Shown here: in pieces, positions 1-14,600 of the stretch
How positions within the stretch are numbered: the first letter of the stretch is position 1
How the letters are laid out: each line of letters starts with the position of its first letter
Source: Cyrtodaria siliqua
Lineage: Eukaryota > Mollusca > Bivalvia > Adapedonta > Hiatellidae
Assembly: GCA_037043455.1 (NCBI GenBank)
Contig: JAWPHD010000295.1
Span: 454,293 to 518,292 of the forward strand
Length of the DNA stretch: 64,000 bases
Reading direction: 5' to 3'
Notes under the pieces: model-generated
Told to the model about the DNA's origin: nothing
Seen by the model: the letters and a program-made list of their open reading frames with translations, nothing else
The model's database searches: none
Program-made: the position numbers and the translations under genes

Positions 1-1100
1 ATATCAATTTGGAAATGTTCAAGTCTATCTATAACTATAACTAAATGATATTCGGCCAACTATGGAAAAACAAACCATATTACCGAAAGATCTGAATGCT
101 TTTCTGATTAGTTTCTGTTGTTTTCTGTATAAAGTATTGCTGTATTTTTTTTTCATTACGATAAATTAGCATTTATAAGGCAAGTGTCCCATATAGCCAT
201 GGTAATTACACGTTGGACATAATCATGTAGAGAATAGTACCGTCCGCTACTGTTTGATTCTCAATCACGACAGCAATTTCTTTTTGTTTTTCTTCAGATG
301 TTTGCTATGTGTGTACCACTGCTTTTCACCTGTAACATGTATAGATATATTTTAATTGATATATTAAAAAAAAGCATTTATAGGCAAGTAAAGAATAAAT
401 GGAATGTAAAATTGGTCTTTTCATATCTACCCATATCAGCCCTCGAACTAAAGCTCTGGGACTGATATGGCTTCTCAGGCCTGATATATATGGTGTGATA
501 TGAAAATACCTATTTATTATTCTCTATATATCAAAATGGTACATCATTCCATACACTTGCTTAAGTTGTTTATCAAATCCATACATGGGGATGGCTATTT
601 TGACAATTGATTCCATCTGTTCAGTGTTTTTGCTGTGTTGCCATGTCCTTTCATTATTCTGTACAGTTGTAATCATTCTCATTTTTCAAATCCTGTAAGT
701 TTTCAATAGAAGATGTTCTATAAAAGACAATATATAGAGATCTCGGCTGGTTGTTGTGCAAGGATATTATATCCATTCATCAATCTACAATAATTGCCAT
801 TTCCAACAGCATCATTCTGTTCTCTTTTAAAACAAGAATATATAGAATTCCTCAAGTGGCAACAAACATATTTTGCTATACATACATGTGATTTTTGTTC
901 CATTGTCCTTAAAGGGGGATGTATATGCCTTGGTTTTAGTGTTACTCGGTGTTTGGCTTCTTATAGCAAGGTTTCTGGCTACTTATGTCTGTCATTTAAC
1001 TCCCTACTACATTGTCCATATGATGTTACCCAGAGAATTCCGTGTTTTGGAATCCATTCACTGAACATGTAGAGCTATTGTCGATAGTCAGTAGATCCAG
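1..1100. other. AT-rich intron of DAPK1, no exon recognised
   Basis: This stretch lies upstream of the first recognisable DAPK1 exon. It is AT-rich with short open frames in several phases, none resembling a kinase, calmodulin-binding or ankyrin segment. I see no repeat unit and no exon with convincing borders. It is most simply intron of the gene that continues to the right. Confidence 0.5.
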
Positions 1101-1104
1101 GATT

Positions 1105-1665
1105 CCTCAATGTACTCTCTCTTTCTCTCTCTCTTCCTCTCTCTCTCTCTCTTCCACTCTCTTCCTCGTTCCTCTTCTTCACTCTTCCTCTCTCACTTCC
1201 TCTCTTCCTCTCTCTCCCCCTTCTCTTCTCTCATGGGGCATCTGTGGTAGAGTAGTAGGAGTCTCTGATTTGAAATCACTTGCCCCTCACTGCTGTAGGT
1301 TCGATCTCTCAAGGGCCCAGGAATCTTTATGTGAGGAAGCTATCCAGCTGGCTTGCGGAATGTCGGTGGTTCTAACCAGGTGCCTGCCCATGGATGAAAA
1401 TTGGCCAGAGAAGCACCTGGGGTCTTCCTCCACCAGTGGAAGCTGGAAGTTGCCATATGACAGCTGTTGGTGCGACTATAAAATATAGTTAAATTCAATT
1501 CTCTTTTCTCTTTCTTCCTTTCTCTCTACCTCTCATCATCTCCCTCTCTCTTCCTTGCTCTTCCTCTCTATTTCTGTCCCTTCCACTCCTCTCTCTTTCT
1601 CTCATCCTCTCTCTTCCTCTTCTCTCTCTCTCTCTCTTTCTCTCTCATCCTCTCCATTTCTCTAT
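1105..1665. repeat. (CT)n polypyrimidine tract split by a SINE
   Basis: Two CT-rich runs (about 1105-1238 and 1498-1665, mostly TCTCTC and TTCCTC) flank the SINE at 1233-1497. The simplest reading is that the SINE inserted into one longer pyrimidine tract. No target-site duplication can be defined because the target is low complexity. Confidence 0.75.
1233..1497 (+). mobile_element. tRNA-derived SINE
   Basis: The 5' part reads like a decayed tRNA gene: a box A-like stretch (TGTGGTAGAGTAGTAGG) near 1243 and a box B match (GGTTCGATC) near 1297. The body then ends in a conserved tail with GTTGGTGCGACTATAAAAT and a TTAAATTCAATTC end. The same 3' body recurs at about 20375-20470 and 20478-20575, so this is a dispersed family. 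The tRNA origin is inferred from the two boxes only. Confidence 0.6.
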
Positions 1666-2544
1666 CACTGTACATGGCTCTTAATAGCCTACACAATGTG
1701 CTTTTGAAGACAAACAGTTTACATATTTCATCAGTTTGTCCTGTAGTTATTAAAGACAGTATTGTTTTTAATTGCTGCACATTTGTTTTCTTCCTTGTTT
1801 CAAGGTGTTTTCTTCCTTGTTGAATAATGAGGTTACAAGTGTTACAATGTAGATTGTGAGATAATAACAAATTATGATGATAACCTTATTGAAGCTGCAT
1901 AGTAAATACACTCCATTGTCAATCTGCTGATATCGGACATCATTCATTATCGTGAAAGCTTTCTTGTCAACTTCTCAGGCACTTAGTAAATGGAGTACCG
2001 TGTAATGTCAGCGGAAGGAGCAAACCTTATATTGACTAAAATGGGGAGGGTGTGTGGGTAAAGTGGAGAGTGTGTGTGGATAAAGTGGGGAGGGTGTGTG
2101 GGTAAAGTGGGGAGGGGGTGTGGGAAGTGGGTGGGGGGCAATTGTCAAATTATTTAGAGCCCAGGTTTTCAGTTACTGTGGTTGTGTGTATGGGGATGTG
2201 GGGACGGGGTGTGAAATGGGGGCCGTCACACCTGCTACTCGTACAGATACAATAACCATTGCTTAATAATGAAATGGAACATAGGCAAGTATCATATGCA
2301 TACTTGCAGTATGTCTAAACAAGAATGATTCCTTATGCATGTACAAATGACTTCATAAGACTACAAGCAACGTAACAAAAAAAGAGATTTTCACTTGCCG
2401 AGAACTTCTCTTAGAGAACCAGTGTTATTCACCATCCTTCATTTAAAATCAATAAACACCCATTTCTTCTTCAATAAAAAAGCATTAAATTCCTGTAATT
2501 ATTACATCACATAATTTTTTTTTTTTTTATGTTTGCAAAAACAG
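1666..2544. other. DAPK1 intron with short G-rich repeats
   Basis: No exon is visible. Between about 2040 and 2230 the + strand is G-rich, with several copies of GTGTGGGTAAAGTGGGGAGG-like sequence. A poly(T) run just before 2530 may serve as the pyrimidine tract for the acceptor at 2543-2544. Confidence 0.5.
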
Positions 2545-2643
2545 CACGGGGAGACAGCTTTACACATGGCGGCCAGTGGAGGTCATACGGAGGTCATACG
2601 CTTCTTGCAGTCCAAGGGAGTGGATTTGAATGTTCAAGATAAG
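2545..2643 (+). CDS. DAPK1: DAPK1 exon: ankyrin repeat
   Basis: This exon is 99 nt, phase 0, and encodes exactly one 33-residue ankyrin repeat starting HGETALHMAASGGH. The canonical TALHMAA helix start and the GH turn are present. The acceptor is AAACAG and the donor AAG|GTATGT. It is the first DAPK1 exon I can recognise here; earlier repeats may lie upstream. Confidence 0.92.
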
Positions 2644-5600
2644 GTATGTTGTGTATTTATTATTCATTTCATCATGCCGTACACATTCTACTAAGCCTGT
2701 GTGGTAGAAGGTACTCTAAACCTCAGGCTTATATGTGCATCATGCCATGGCCTGTGTGGGTGGGGGCACTGTATTCCTCTGGCTTACATACACGTGCATC
2801 ATGCCATGGCCTGTGTGGGTGGGGCCACTGTTAACCTCAGGTCTACATACACGTGCATCATGCCATGGCCTGTATGGATGGGAGCACTGTTAACCTCAGG
2901 TCTACATACACGTGCATCATGCCATGGCCTGTATGGATGGGAGCACTGTTTACCTCAGGCCTACATACACGTGCATCATGCCATGGCCTATATGGGTTGG
3001 GGCACTGTTAACCTCAGGCCTTCATACACGTGCATCATGCCATGGCCTTTGTGGGTGGGGGCACTGTTAACCTCTGGCTTACATACACGTGCATCATGCC
3101 ATGACCTGTGTGGGTGGGGGCACTGTTAACCTCAGGCCTACATACAGGTGCATCATGCCATGGCCTGTGTGGGTGGGGGCACTGTTAACCTCTGACTTAC
3201 ATACACGTGCATCATGCCATTGCCTGTATGGGTGGGGGCACTGTTAACCTCTGGCTTACATACACATGCATCATGCCATGGCCTGTATGGTTGGGGACAA
3301 TGTTAACCTCAGGATTACAAACATGTGCATCATGCATTGGCCTGTGTGGGTGGGGGCACTGTTAACCTCAGGATTACAAACATGTGCATCATGCATTGGC
3401 CTGCATGGGTGGGGGCACTGTTAACCTCAGGCCTACATACACGTGCATCATGCCATGGCCTGTGTGGGTGGGGACACTGTTAACCTCGGGCTTACATAGT
3501 CGTGCATCATGCCTTGTGCACATTCTACTATGCATTTATGGGTAAAGCACTGTTAACCTTAGGCTTACATACGCGTACATCATGCCACGGCCTGTGTAGA
3601 TGGAGGCACTATAAACTTTAGGCTTACATACACGTGCATCATGCCATGTGACGTTCAACACTTCTTTCAAGAAAAAAAACTCCTCCTTATCAAATGGCAA
3701 TCAATTTATTATACAGACATAGAGGATCTTACATGAGTGACTGTGTATTATTGATTTTAATAAACAAATTGGATAAAATGATGGGATACGAAGCTCTGCC
3801 GAGTATCCTATCTTTTTATCCAACGAGTTTATTAAAGTCAATAATACACAGTCACAAATGTAAGATTCTAGTTATCATATAACACTCCTACGACGTGATA
3901 GTATCACTCCAATGTTGTCAGTTTACCTTGGATAAGGCAGCAATTTGTAAGAGAAATTATGATGTTCTGTTGTTGTTTTCATGATGTCAGCTACGTTACA
4001 AGGCTGTAACACATTCGCCCTACAAATAATGTGACACTCTAAACTAAATTTAATGTTACTAACATGCATTTTAAATAAGGTAAGATTAATTTCAAATAAG
4101 GATAAATAGTTAAGGTGTCTGTACGTAATGTATGATAGATCATGTAAACAATTGGGATTAAATATTTTAGTGTACACAAACACAGTGATTTGGTCCTAAT
4201 TTGCATCTGTAATGCACTATTGTATTACGAGAAATAAGTCATGGCTTTATAACACTCCCAGAAGCAATGTTATGTGATAAAATAACTTTGTTATCCTTTT
4301 CTTGGAGAACTTGTAACAGAAAGATCACCTTTATTCTTTAGGCCTCTCAATGATCTAGTCCTGCAAAATCAGCAACCAGGTTTGGAAATTGCAGAAAATA
4401 CAAAATACTACATACCTCTCCCTTGCACTGTTATCACAGGTACAGGTAACCATTATTGTTGTCTTCCATTACAGCACGGGGACACGGCCGTCTACTGGGC
4501 TGCAAGACAGGGTCATGCTGATGTCATCAAATATCTCAAGGAAGAAGGATTTCCCTTAGATACTCAAAATAAGGTATGGTAGTTCTGAGAAATACAAATC
4601 TGTACGCAGTGAATACACCAATCTTTACTCAGTGCATATACCAATCTTTACTCAGTGAATATACCAATCTTTTCTCATTGAATACACCAATCTTTACTCA
4701 TTGAATACACCAATCTTTACTCAGTGAATATACCAATCTTTACTCATTGAATACACCAATCTTTGCTCATTGAATACACCAATCTTTACTCAGTGAATAT
4801 ACCAATCTTTACTCAGTGCATATACCAATCTTTACTCATTGAATATACCAGTCTTTACACAGTGAATATATCAATCTTTATTTATTGAATATACCAGTCT
4901 TTACTCATTGAATATACCAGTCTTTACACAGTGAATATATCAATCTTTATTTATTGAATATACCAGTCTTTACACATTGAATATACCAATCTTTACTCAG
5001 TGAATATACCAATCTTTACTCATTGAATATACCAGTCTTTACACAGTGAATATATCAATCTTTATTTATTGAATATACCAGTCTTTACTCATTGAATATA
5101 CCAGTCTTTACACAGTTAATATATCAATCTTTATTTATTGAATATACCAGTCTTTACACATTGAATATATCAATCTTTATTTATTGAATATACCAGTCTT
5201 TACACATTGAATATAGCAATCTTTACTCATTGGATATACCAGTCTTTACTCATTGAATATACCAGTCCTTACACATTAAATATATCAATCTTTATTTATT
5301 GAATATACCAGTCTTTACACATTGAATATATTAATCTTTATTTATTGAATATACCAGTCTTTACACATTGAATATAGCAATATTTGCTCAGTGAATACAG
5401 CAATCTTTACTCAGTGAATATACCAATCTTTTACTCATTGAATACACCAATCTTTAATCATTGAATACACCAATCTTTACTCAGTGAATATACCAATCTT
5501 TACTCAGTGAATATACCAATCTTTGCTCATTGAATACACCAATCTTTACTCATTGAATACACCAATCTTTACTCAGTGAATATACCAATCTTTGCTCATT

Positions 5601-8600
5601 GAATACACCAATATTTACTCATTGAATACACCAATCTCTACTCAGTGAATATACCCATCTTTGCTCAGTGAATATACCAATCTCTACTCAGTGGTTATAC
5701 CAGTCTGTACACAGTGAATATATCAATCTTTATTTATTGAATATACCAGTCTTTACTCATTGAATATACCAGTACTTTCACAGTTAATATATAAATCTTT
5801 ATTTATTGAATATACCAGTCTTTACACATTGAATATATCAATCTTTATTTATTGAATATACCAGTCTTTACACATTGAATATAGCAATCTTTACTCATTG
5901 GATATACCAGTCTTTACACATTGAATATATCAATCTTTTATTTATTGAATATACCAATCTTTACTCATTGAATACACCAGTCTTTACACATTGAATATAC
6001 CAGTCTTTACACATTGAATATATCAATCTTTATTTATTGAATATACCAGTATTTACACATTGAATATAGCAATCTTTGCTCAGTGAATACAGCAATCTTT
6101 ACTCAGTGAATATACCAATCTTTACTCAGTGAATATACCAATCTTTGCTCATTGAATACACCCATCTTTACTCATTGAATACACCAATCTTTACTCAGTG
6201 AATATACCAATCTTTGCTCATTGAATACACCAATCTTTACTCATTGAATACACCAATCTTTACTCAGTGAATATACCCATCTTTGCTCAGTGAATATACC
6301 AATCTCTACTCAGTGGTTATACCAGTCTTTACACAGTGAATATATCAATCTTTGTTTATTGAATATACCAGTCTTTACTCATTGAATATACCAGTCTTTA
6401 CACAGTGAATATATCAATCTGTATTTATTGAATATACCAGTCTTTACACATTGAATATATCAATCTTTATTTATTGAATATACCAGTCTTTACACATTGA
6501 ATATAGCAATCTTTACTCATTGAATATACCAGTCTTTACACATTGAATATATCAATCTTTAGTTATTGAATATACCAGTCTTTACACATTGAATATAGCA
6601 ATCTTTGCTGAGTGAATACAGCAATCTTTACTCAGTGAATATACCAATATTTTCTCAGTGAATATACCAATCTTTACTCAGTGAATATACCAATCATTAC
6701 TCAGTGAATACACCAATCTTTACTCATTGAATACACCAATCTTTACTCAGTGAATATACCAATCTTTGCTCATTGAATACACCAATCTTTACTCATTGAA
6801 TACACCAATCTTTACTCAGTGAATATACCAATCTTTACTCATTGAATACACCAATCTTTACTCAGTGAATATACCAATCTTTACTCAGTGAATATACCAA
6901 TCTTTACTCAGTGAATATACCAATATTTTACTCATTGAATTCACCAATCTTTACTCAGTGAATATACCAATCTTTGCTCATTGAATACACCAATCTTTAC
7001 TCAGTGAATATACCAATCTTTACTCATTGAATACACCAATCTTTACTCAGTGAATATACCAATCTTTACTCAGTGAATATACCAATCTTTACTCAGTGAA
7101 TATACCAATCTTTACTCAGTGAATATACCAATCTTTTACTCATTGAATACACCAATCTTTACTCATTGAATTCACCAATCTTTACTCAGTGAATATACCA
7201 AACTTTACTCAGTGAATATACCAATCTTTGCTCATTGAATACACAAATCTTTACTCAGTGAATATACCCATCTTTGCTCAGTGAATATACCAATCTCTAC
7301 TCAGTGGTTATATCAATCTTTACTCAGAGAATATACCAATATGTATACAACGAATATACCAATATTTACTCATTGAATATATATAGGCCCCGTGTGGTTG
7401 CGGGGCAAAGAATAGGGCCACTGCAGATCCCTTTGGAGGGGTAGGCAGAGTGGTAGAATCCCCCCAAATTCATGTTCATTTTATCATTTTTTGTTCATGT
7501 TCATTAAAGATCTTCATCATGATCCCTGCATTGTTTCAGGTGCCATCTCGCTCGCATCAAAAGAGCAGTGGCAGAAAAACAATAACGTTGCTCCAGCTTA
7601 AATGGAGTTTCTACGATAGAATTTGCAGCAACTCTGCAGTTCAGGGTGAGAAGGTTCTAGGCCCATTTTCCATATTTTATCTCGATGTACATGGAAGATT
7701 AGCCTGGCATGTTCATGCCTGCTAGTCACCATATAACCTTTTCATGTGTTGGTGCGCCTTAAAACCCCAATTCAATTCAATTCAATTCATTGAATATATC
7801 AACCTTTACACAGTGAATATACCAATCTTTTCTCAGTGAATATACAAATCTTTACTCATTGAATATACCAGTCTCTACTCAGTGAATATACAATCTTTAC
7901 TCAGAGAATATACCAATATGTATACAAAGAATATATGAATCTTTTCTCAGTGAATATACAAATCTTTACTCATTGAATATACCAGTGTTTACTCGGTGAA
8001 TATGCAATCTTTATGCAGTGAATATACCAATCTTTATGCAGTGAATATACCAGTCTTTACTCAGTGAATATACCAATCTTTACTCAGTGAATATACCAAT
8101 ATTGATGCAGTGAATATACCAGTGTTTATGCAGTGAATATACCAATCTTTACTAATTGAATATACCAGTGTTTACTCAGTGAATATACAATCTTTATGCA
8201 GTGAATATACCAATCTTTATGCAGTGAATATACCAGTCTTTACTCAGTGAATATACCAATCTTTACTCAGTGAATATACCAATATTGATGCAGTGAATAT
8301 ACCAGTGTTTATGCAGTGAATATACCAATCTTTACTAATTGAATATACCAGTGTTTACTCAGTGAATATACCAATCTTTACTCAGTGAATATACCAATAT
8401 TTTACTCATTGAATTCACCAATCTTTACTCAGTGAATATACCAATCTTTACTCAGTGAATATACCAATATTGATGCAGTGAATATACCAGTGTTTATGCA
8501 GTGAATATACCAATCTTTACTAATTGAATATACCAGTGTTTACTCAGTGAATATACAATCTTTATGCAGTGAATATACCAATCTTTATGCAATGAATATA

Positions 8601-11600
8601 CCAATCTTTTCTCAGTGAATATACCAATCTTGATGCAGTGAATATACCAGTCTTTATGCAGTGAATATATCAGTATTTACACAGTGAATATACCAGTCTG
8701 TATGTAGTGAATGAACTAAAAACAATTCTCAGTGAATATACCAATGTTTACTCGGAGCAAGTAAAAATCTTTACTGCGAGAAAATGCGAATATTTATACA
8801 AAATACCAATGGTTTGTTAAAAATGCGAAAAAATAAATAAATATATATATATACACCATTCACTCAGGTTCTTTGTTACATTTGACCACATCATTGAAAC
8901 AAACAACAAATGGAAATAATACGTAATTAAATCTGCAATTAAAATAGTGTTTTAAATAAGTATGTAACCGTATTTGCAGTCTGGTGAGACGGCAGTCCAC
9001 GTGGCAGCGAGATATGGTCACATGACCGTGATGCAGTACCTGACTTCCACAGGCACAAATATCAACATACAGGATAATGTAAGACATTATGTGTCTGACA
9101 CTTCATTTCAAAATAAGCTGGTAAAAACGCAAATGATACCTTCCCAGGATTAAGCAGAAATTACAGGACATTTACTGCATTGTCAGGTTTGTTAAAATGA
9201 ATACTGTGGGTTATATCAAGCTTCCAATGTCTTCTCAAGTAGAAATTTGATCTTCACAAGAAGAGATTTGCTGAGTTTTATCAAATTTGGTTGTGGTAAG
9301 TTTAATTTTTTATTAATCAGTACCACCTGGGTACACACATCCCAGAAGTAAAATGATAATTGATGTAGAACAGTAACTATTGTATAAAATGGTTTTAGCT
9401 CAACTGAAAAGTAACAGAAAAATATCAATTTACAGCTTGGAGAGACAGCCCTTCACAATTCAGCATGGCACGGGTTCACCAACATTGTTCACGTGCTATG
9501 TCAGGCTGGAGCCGAACTTGACACACAGAACAAGGATGGGGACAGCGCTCTACATTGTGCAGCTGCCAGGGGGCACCTGGACTGTGTCAAAATATTGATT
9601 GATGCCGGCATGTCACTCGATCTAAAGGACAAGGTAGTCTGATTGGTTGTTGTTATTATACGTAATTAAAGATCGTTTCTCCTGATATCACTAGTCAATT
9701 TGGAAATGTATTAAAGATTGTTTCTCCTGATTTCTCTAGTCAATTTGGAAATATATTGACGAGTATGATAAAACATTATTTGATGTAGTAGTTGATGTTC
9801 CTTGTAACTTTTTCTTCATCAGACATTCAATATATATATATATATATATATACACACATCATAACAATAGTCAAGTATACCAGTATATGTCAAGTATACC
9901 ATTATATGTGAAGGTCAAGGGCACAGTCATGGTCAAGTAATTTTTGGTCACTAAAACAACATCCCCTGTATTTTTTTCATTTCTTCGTTCACTTAATAGC
10001 ATAGTCACATGTTTCCATGTATATTTTCAGCGTGGTACCACGGCCCTGTATCTGGCATGTAACCGCCAACACTCGGCCATTGCTCTCAGTCTACTGCATG
10101 CCGGGTGTCTCATGGACGACATTGTGGATGTAAGTGCAAACATGCTAAGGATATGTTATGGCATCTCACTAACGATATGTTATGGTGTCTCACTAAGGAT
10201 ATGTTGTGGTATCTCACAAGGATATGTTATGGTATCTCACGAAGGATATGTTGTGGTATCTCACCAAGGATATGTTGTGGTATCTCACCAAAGGATATGT
10301 TGTGGTATCTCACCAAGGATATGTTATGGTATCTCACAGGATATGTTACGGTATTTCACAAAGGATATGTAACGGTATCTCACCAAGGATATGTTATGGC
10401 ATCCCACTAAGGATATTTTATGGTTTCTCACTAAGGATATGTTACGGTATCTCACCAAGGATTTGGTATGGTATCTCACCAAGAATATGTTCTGGTATCT
10501 CACCAAGGATATGTTATGGTATCTCACTAAGGATATGTTATGCTATCTCACCAAGGAAATGTTATGGTATCTCACCAAGGATATGGTATCTCACTCAGTA
10601 TATGTTATGGTATCTCACCAAGAAGATGTTATGGTATCTCACCAATGATGTTATGGTATCTCACAAAGGATATGTTATGGTATCTCACCAAGGATATTCT
10701 ATGATATCTCACTAAGGATATGTTATGCTATCCCACCAAGGAAATGTTATGGTATCTCACCAAGGATACGGTATCTGACTAAGTATATGTTATGGTATCT
10801 CACCAAAAAGATGTTATGGTATCTCACCAAAGATGTTTTATGGTATCTCACCAAGGATATGTTATGGTAGCTTACTAAGGATACATTATGGTATCTCAAT
10901 CAGGAAAGGATATGTTATGGCTGAACAAGGATGTTACGGTATCTCACTAAGGATATGTTATGGCATCTCACTGAGGATATGTTAGGGTATGTCAATAAGG
11001 ATATGTTACGGTATCTCACTAAGGATATGTTATGGTATCTCACCAAGGATATGTGTATGGTATCTCCCAAGAATATGTTATGGTTTCTCACCAAAGATAT
11101 GTTACGGTATCTCACGAAGGATATCTTATGTTATCTCACCATGGATATGTTATGGTATCTCACTAAGGAAAATATATGCTATGGTATCTCACCAAGGATA
11201 TGTTACATATGGTATCTCACCAAGGATATGTTGTGGTATCTTATTAAGGAAAAGATATGTTATGCTATCTCACCAAGGATATGTTACATATAGTATCTCA
11301 CCAAGGATATGTTGTGGTATCTCATGGTATCTCACCAAGGATATGTTATGGTATCTCACCAAGGATATGGTATGGCATTTCACCAAAGATATGTTTTGGT
11401 ATCTCACTAAGGATATTAAAAATATTCTTATTCAGTTAAAAGCTATTATATTTATATATTGGTCATCAACCTTAACTTCTGGCTGTATATTCACAAAAAT
11501 CCTGTGACCAATATAGACCAATGTTACTTTTTAGTTCTGCTAGACTGATGCAGGTCTGTCTTTCAGTTTGTCAATTGTAGCTGCATAAACCTTGTTTTCA

Positions 11601-14600
11601 AGCCCACCTGCAGAAAGCCTGTCTGAGAGATCACGTTAAGTTGATAATTATTATACAAAATTATGTTGTAGGATGCGGGTGAATGCGTGTTACACTGTGC
11701 TGCGAGGGAAGGCCTGACGACAGTCGTACAGACAATGTGTGCTTATGGATGTAAACTAGACACACAGACAAAGGTAACTGTATGCTATTTTCAAATTATT
11801 TTTTTACTTTGATGTAAAATAAATTACATTTATTTTGAACTTTGCCACCTTCATTTCAGTTAACTGATAGATGTACAGTCATGTTATTAAATGCTTATTA
11901 CTCGCTTACACTAAATAGGCGAGCAATCACTTTATTGGGTCATTACCTGACTTTAATGAACAAGTCATACAGCTACATCTGCTGGAACCAGCCATAAACA
12001 TATACATGTATTACAGGACACCAGTATTACAGCATTACATCTGGCCAGTAAGTCGGGTCACATTGAGATTGTACGCTGCTTACTGCTCTCTGGTGCCATT
12101 CCTGATATACCAAATAAGGTAAGGATATTTGATAACTCTGGGGCCAGTCCCAATATACCAAATAAGGTAAGAATATTTGATAACGCTGGGGCCAGTCCCA
12201 ATGTACAAATACGGTAAGGATATTTGATAACTGGGGCCAGTCCCAATATACCAAATAAGGTAAGGATATATAACTCATCTGCCATCATAACATTATCTCT
12301 CGAAGTCCTTACTGAAATCATAATAATTATAAGCTCTGAGAAGGGCCATTTTATCTACTTTCATTAATGTACAAAATAAAACTGTTTTAGTTATGCTTTG
12401 TTTGAACAAATAATTGTTTAGGGCAACTAGTCTTCCATATTTAGCTCTACTGATCAAAGATCAGCAGAGCTTATGCTGTGTTGCGGTGTCCGTCGTCCAG
12501 CCGTCTGTCCGTAAACCTTTTTTTGCAGCAACTACTCCTCTGAAACTACTGGATGGATTGTCATGAAACTTCACAGGAATGTTGCACATGATGTCTAATT
12601 GATCCTAGCAAAATTTCAGCCAGAAATTCAAGATGGCCACCACGGCTAAAAATAAAACAAGTTTGTAGCGACTACTTCTTGAAAACTATAAGTGATATTG
12701 ATATGGGACTTTTTCTAAAATGATCAGCATAAAAATGATGTTGTTCCTTGTCGAAAAAGCGTTTTGATTCGATTTTAAACATGACTGACAGCACCCATCT
12801 TTGTTTACATAGAGTTATAAAGTAAAAAGTTGTAGTGACTACTCCTCTGAAACTACTTGACGCATTTTTATGAAACTTCACAGGAATGTTGCTCTCGATG
12901 TCTAATTGATTATAGCAAAATTTCAGGTCAGCCACGGTCCAAAATAGATTTAAACAACAAGTTTGTAGCGACTACTTCTTGAAAACTATAAGTGATATTG
13001 ATATGAGGCTTTTTCTAAAATGATCAGCATGACATGATGTTGGTCCCTGTCGAAAATCATTTTGATTCAACATTAAACATGGTCAATAGCGGCCATCTTT
13101 GTTTATATAGAGTTATTTAATAAAAACTTACAGCGACTACTCTGAAACTACTTGACGGATTTTCATGAAACTTCACAGGAATGTTGCTCTTGATATCCAG
13201 TTGATCCTAGCAAAATTTCAGGTCGGCCAGAAATTCAAGAAGGCCACAACAGCTAAAAATAGATTTTTAAAAAACAAGTTTGTAGCGACTACTTCTTGAA
13301 AACTAGAAGTGATATTGATATGGGACTTTCTCTGAAATGATGAGCATGACATGATGTTGGTCCTTGTTGAAAATCATTTTGATTTAACATTAAACATGGC
13401 TGCCAGTGGTCATTTTTGTTTACAAAGAGTTATATAGTAAAAACTTGTAGCAACTACTCCTGAAACTACTTGATAGATTTTCATGAAGCTTCACAGGAAT
13501 TTTACTCTTACGTCTAGTTGATCCTTGCAAAATTTCAGCAACTACTTCTTGAAAACTATAAGTGATATTGATAAGGGACTTTTCTAAAATGATCAGCATG
13601 ACATGATGTTGGTCCTTGTTGAAAATATTTGATTCGACATTAAACATAGTTGCCAGTGGCCATCTTTGTTTAACTAGAGTTATAGAAATATATAAAAATT
13701 TGTAACGACTTCTCTGAAACTAGTACAGATTTTCATGAAACTTCACAGGAATGCTGATCTAGTTATCAAAACCTATCAGCAGAGCTTCAAGGACATTGAC
13801 CTCTTAGTTATTATTAGTGTATTAAATCTGGTATCATAAACAGTACCGGTATTGCAAAATTAAGACAAGATTTAATAAAAGCTAACATTGATGTCCTTTA
13901 TCCCCAGGATGGTATAACACCAGAAATCATGGCTTTGGCTGAAGGGTTCACGGAGATAGCTGATCTACTCAGCAGGGTCAAGGGGGTGAGTATACTGTTC
14001 ATCCAAGAGCGATGTGGCTTTATTGCACAGTTTGCAAAATACTGGAAAATATCCGGAATAGTGTGAGCAATAGCACGTGACTGATTAACCCACGGTAGTG
14101 GAATTCAAGGCAATAAGTTGAAAGGGAATTGTTATAAGGAAACTTTTAAGAAGCGTCTGTATTTAGAACTGATCATTTGGAAACTGTACCTATGAACCTG
14201 CATTAAATGACCGAATATATTAAATGAAAAATTTATACTTTGAATTAACTTTTCAAAATTGTTCAAAAATAATTCCAATTGAAATTTAAAGCAAAATATA
14301 TCCCACCTTATATGTATACCAAGCAAAATTTATCCCACTTTACATGTATGTATATTCGCTAGTATTTCGAAAAGCGCTCCGTAGCCGTGATAGTAAAGAC
14401 ACTACTTCTAAAATCTCGAATCCCACTGGAAGCTCGACTTTTCAAGTGAGACAGTGTTGATTCTTACGGATGGCAGGAGATAAATGACCCATAAAAAATT
14501 AGGTGGTCTGCCTCTACCACAAAAAATTGACATATATGGTCTTACTTGCTAAAATTGATGTAAAACTCCATTTTAAAAAACAATCTTTCAATATTGTATT

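Noticed and set aside
1042..1488. 148-codon frame with a Ser/Leu-rich start
   Set aside because: It translates a CT-rich simple repeat and then a SINE; not a secreted or membrane protein gene.
10105..11507. Several overlapping open frames of 60-172 codons on both strands
   Set aside because: They are translations of the 24-bp minisatellite; the period is a multiple of three and no start, domain or splice context supports them.
12099..12270. CRISPR-like or other prokaryotic repeat array
   Set aside because: All arrays here are uninterrupted tandem repeats without unique spacers, in a eukaryotic intron context.
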